Shown here: positions 5,868 through 6,594 of the stretch, in pieces | How the letters are laid out: every line of letters begins with the position of its first letter | Numbering within the stretch: position 1 is the stretch's first letter | NCBI GenBank assembly: GCA_027297485.1 | Contig: JAPUHZ010000469.1 | Span: 1 to 6,594, forward strand | Reading direction: 5' to 3' | From: Deltaproteobacteria bacterium | GTDB lineage: Bacteria > Desulfobacterota_B > Binatia > UBA9968 | DNA: 6,594 bases | Made by a program: the position numbers and the translations under genes | The notes under the pieces: generated by a model | What the model was told of the DNA's origin: nothing | Database searches by the model: none | Seen by the model: the letters and a program-made list of their open reading frames with translations, nothing else

Positions 5868-5894
5868 CGGTAGGTTCGAACATTTCCCCTATCG
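5868..5894. other. Imperfect hairpin in the gap between the DUF3750 and THEP1 genes
   Basis: The 240 nt from 5776 to 6015 hold no convincing gene on either strand. CGGTAGG (5868-5874) can pair with CCTATCG (5888-5894) as 7 pairs including one G-U, with a 13-nt loop. The outer GGCTCGG (5864-5870) could instead pair with CCGAGTC (5921-5927). There is no clear T-run for a classic terminator in either orientation. It may be part of a leader of the downstream gene or chance. Confidence 0.25.
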
Positions 5895-6015
5895 TTTGCT
5901 CCGGTTTTGCCGCTCGAAGGCCGAGTCAAGGCAGAGGCCCATTGCCATAGACCGCAAGGGCTTGCTCCAGAGATCGATGAACAATGCGCGTTAAGCACGC
6001 TTCCGCGAGGTCTGG

Positions 6016-6543
6016 ATGAGGTTACTGCTTACCGGCTTTCCCGGCATCGGCAAGACCACAGTGGTTCGCACTGCTTTGAGAAACCTCGAGGGAATCAAAT
6101 GCGCAGGCTTTTATACGGAAGAAAAACGCTATCAGAGAGAGAGGATCGGCTTTAAGATCATGACCCTCGATGGCGAGGAGGGAACGCTCGCATCAATTGA
6201 TCGAGGGAGGGAACCGACGGTAGGGAGATATACCGTACACGTTGAGGAATTTGAGAGACTTGCTCTCCCCCTGATCGATCCGGAAATCACTCCTGCGGAT
6301 CTCTATATCATTGACGAGATTGGAAAGATGGAACTCCTTTCACAAAGATTCAGAACCAAGCTAATCGACCTCCTGGCCCGACCGTCGAACTTACTCGCTA
6401 CCATTGCCAAAAAAGGAAAGGGCTTCGTGGAACAGATCAAAGGTAGAAACGATATCGAGCTTATTGAGGTGACCAGGGAAAATCGAGACCGGCTGCCCGA
6501 GGAAATTGTCCGCAGGGTTAAAAGAGAGATAGACGTCTCCTAA
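6016..6543 (+). CDS. THEP1-family nucleoside triphosphatase (NTPase)
   Basis: The 175-residue P-loop protein belongs to the THEP1 (NTPase_1) family, whose studied archaeal and bacterial members hydrolyse ATP, GTP and other nucleoside triphosphates slowly. The physiological role is unclear. Walker A is GFPGIGKTT (7-15). Family marks follow: GFYTEE (31-36), GRYTVHVEEFE (70-80), Walker B LYIIDEIGKMEL (96-107) and the C-terminal RNDIELIEVTRENRDRLPEEIV (144-165). The length is typical of the family. GAGGT lies about 5 nt before the ATG at 6016, and the P-loop starts only six residues in, which supports this start. It is co-directional with the DUF3750 gene but 240 nt away, so it is probably a separate unit. 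The protein lacks a signal or membrane segment and should be cytoplasmic. Confidence 0.93.
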   Translation: MRLLLTGFPGIGKTTVVRTALRNLEGIKCAGFYTEEKRYQRERIGFKIMTLDGEEGTLASIDRGREPTVGRYTVHVEEFERLALPLIDPEITPADLYIIDEIGKMELLSQRFRTKLIDLLARPSNLLATIAKKGKGFVEQIKGRNDIELIEVTRENRDRLPEEIVRRVKREIDVS

Positions 6544-6594
6544 AGGGCCACCAAACCCCCATCAGGAGCAAAATCAATCCAGCTACGGCGCTGG
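6518..6594 (-). CDS. Possible C-terminal end of a convergent membrane protein (5' part outside window)
   Basis: The minus strand is open from the right edge to a TAA at 6520-6518. The 24 visible residues read SAVAGLILLLMGVWWPFRRR followed by LSLF: a hydrophobic helix followed by a basic tail, typical of the end of an inner-membrane protein. It would overlap the 3' end of the THEP1 gene by 26 nt, tail to tail. With so few residues the family cannot be named, and chance is possible. Confidence 0.35.
   Translation of the reverse strand, partial: SAVAGLILLLMGVWWPFRRRLSLF

Noticed and set aside
5840..5875. GGGCGATGACGTGTCC resembling the start of a fluoride riboswitch
   Set aside because: The first stem does not close properly, the AAACGC-like loop is missing, and the downstream gene is not a fluoride exporter.
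5873..5881. GGTTCGAAC resembling a tRNA T-loop
   Set aside because: The flanking bases do not form a T-stem, and no acceptor stem, D-arm or anticodon arm can be found around it.
5786..5998. 70-codon minus-strand open frame in the gap before THEP1
   Set aside because: The composition is not protein-like, with no ribosome site, no motif and no neighbour context.

Overview
The window looks like a bacterial chromosome segment of roughly balanced base composition. All recognisable genes are core-type metabolic genes; I see no insertion sequence, phage gene, CRISPR array, tRNA or rRNA. The respiratory cluster has a split cytochrome b with a KAPWYF motif, a Rieske protein and a membrane-anchored coiled-coil protein that probably leads into a c-type cytochrome. 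This resembles the quinol:cytochrome c oxidoreductase clusters of Desulfobacterota, Nitrospirota, Methylomirabilota (NC10) and relatives. I cannot fix the phylum from sequence alone.

Positions 1-3102, minus strand: a tight six-gene respiratory operon, read from right to left. Its order is a 115-residue two-helix membrane protein (GTG start), the Rieske iron-sulfur protein, the b6-like N-terminal cytochrome b subunit, the subunit-IV-like C-terminal cytochrome b subunit, a 55-residue small membrane protein whose start overlaps the previous stop (TGATG), and a membrane-anchored coiled-coil protein that runs off the left edge. Together they should form a cytochrome bc-type complex that oxidises quinol, moves protons and passes electrons to a c-type cytochrome. 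Cytochrome b keeps four heme ligands with 14/15-residue spacing and a Cys at the place where b6f complexes attach the extra heme c(i). The usual PEWY motif reads APWY.

Positions 3157-4893, minus strand: moeA (molybdenum insertion into molybdopterin) followed 3 nt later, in the same frame, by ispF (MEP isoprenoid pathway). An AT-rich gap of 54 nt separates ispF from the respiratory operon and may hold a promoter.

Positions 4894-5007: a divergent intergenic region with a perfect TATAAT box facing right and a near-perfect 11-nt direct repeat. Positions 5008-5775, plus: a DUF3750-family secreted or membrane-anchored protein. Positions 5776-6015: 240 nt without a convincing gene but with some hairpin potential. 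Positions 6016-6543, plus: a THEP1-type nucleoside triphosphatase. The last 77 nt may contain the C-terminal end of a convergent membrane protein on the minus strand.
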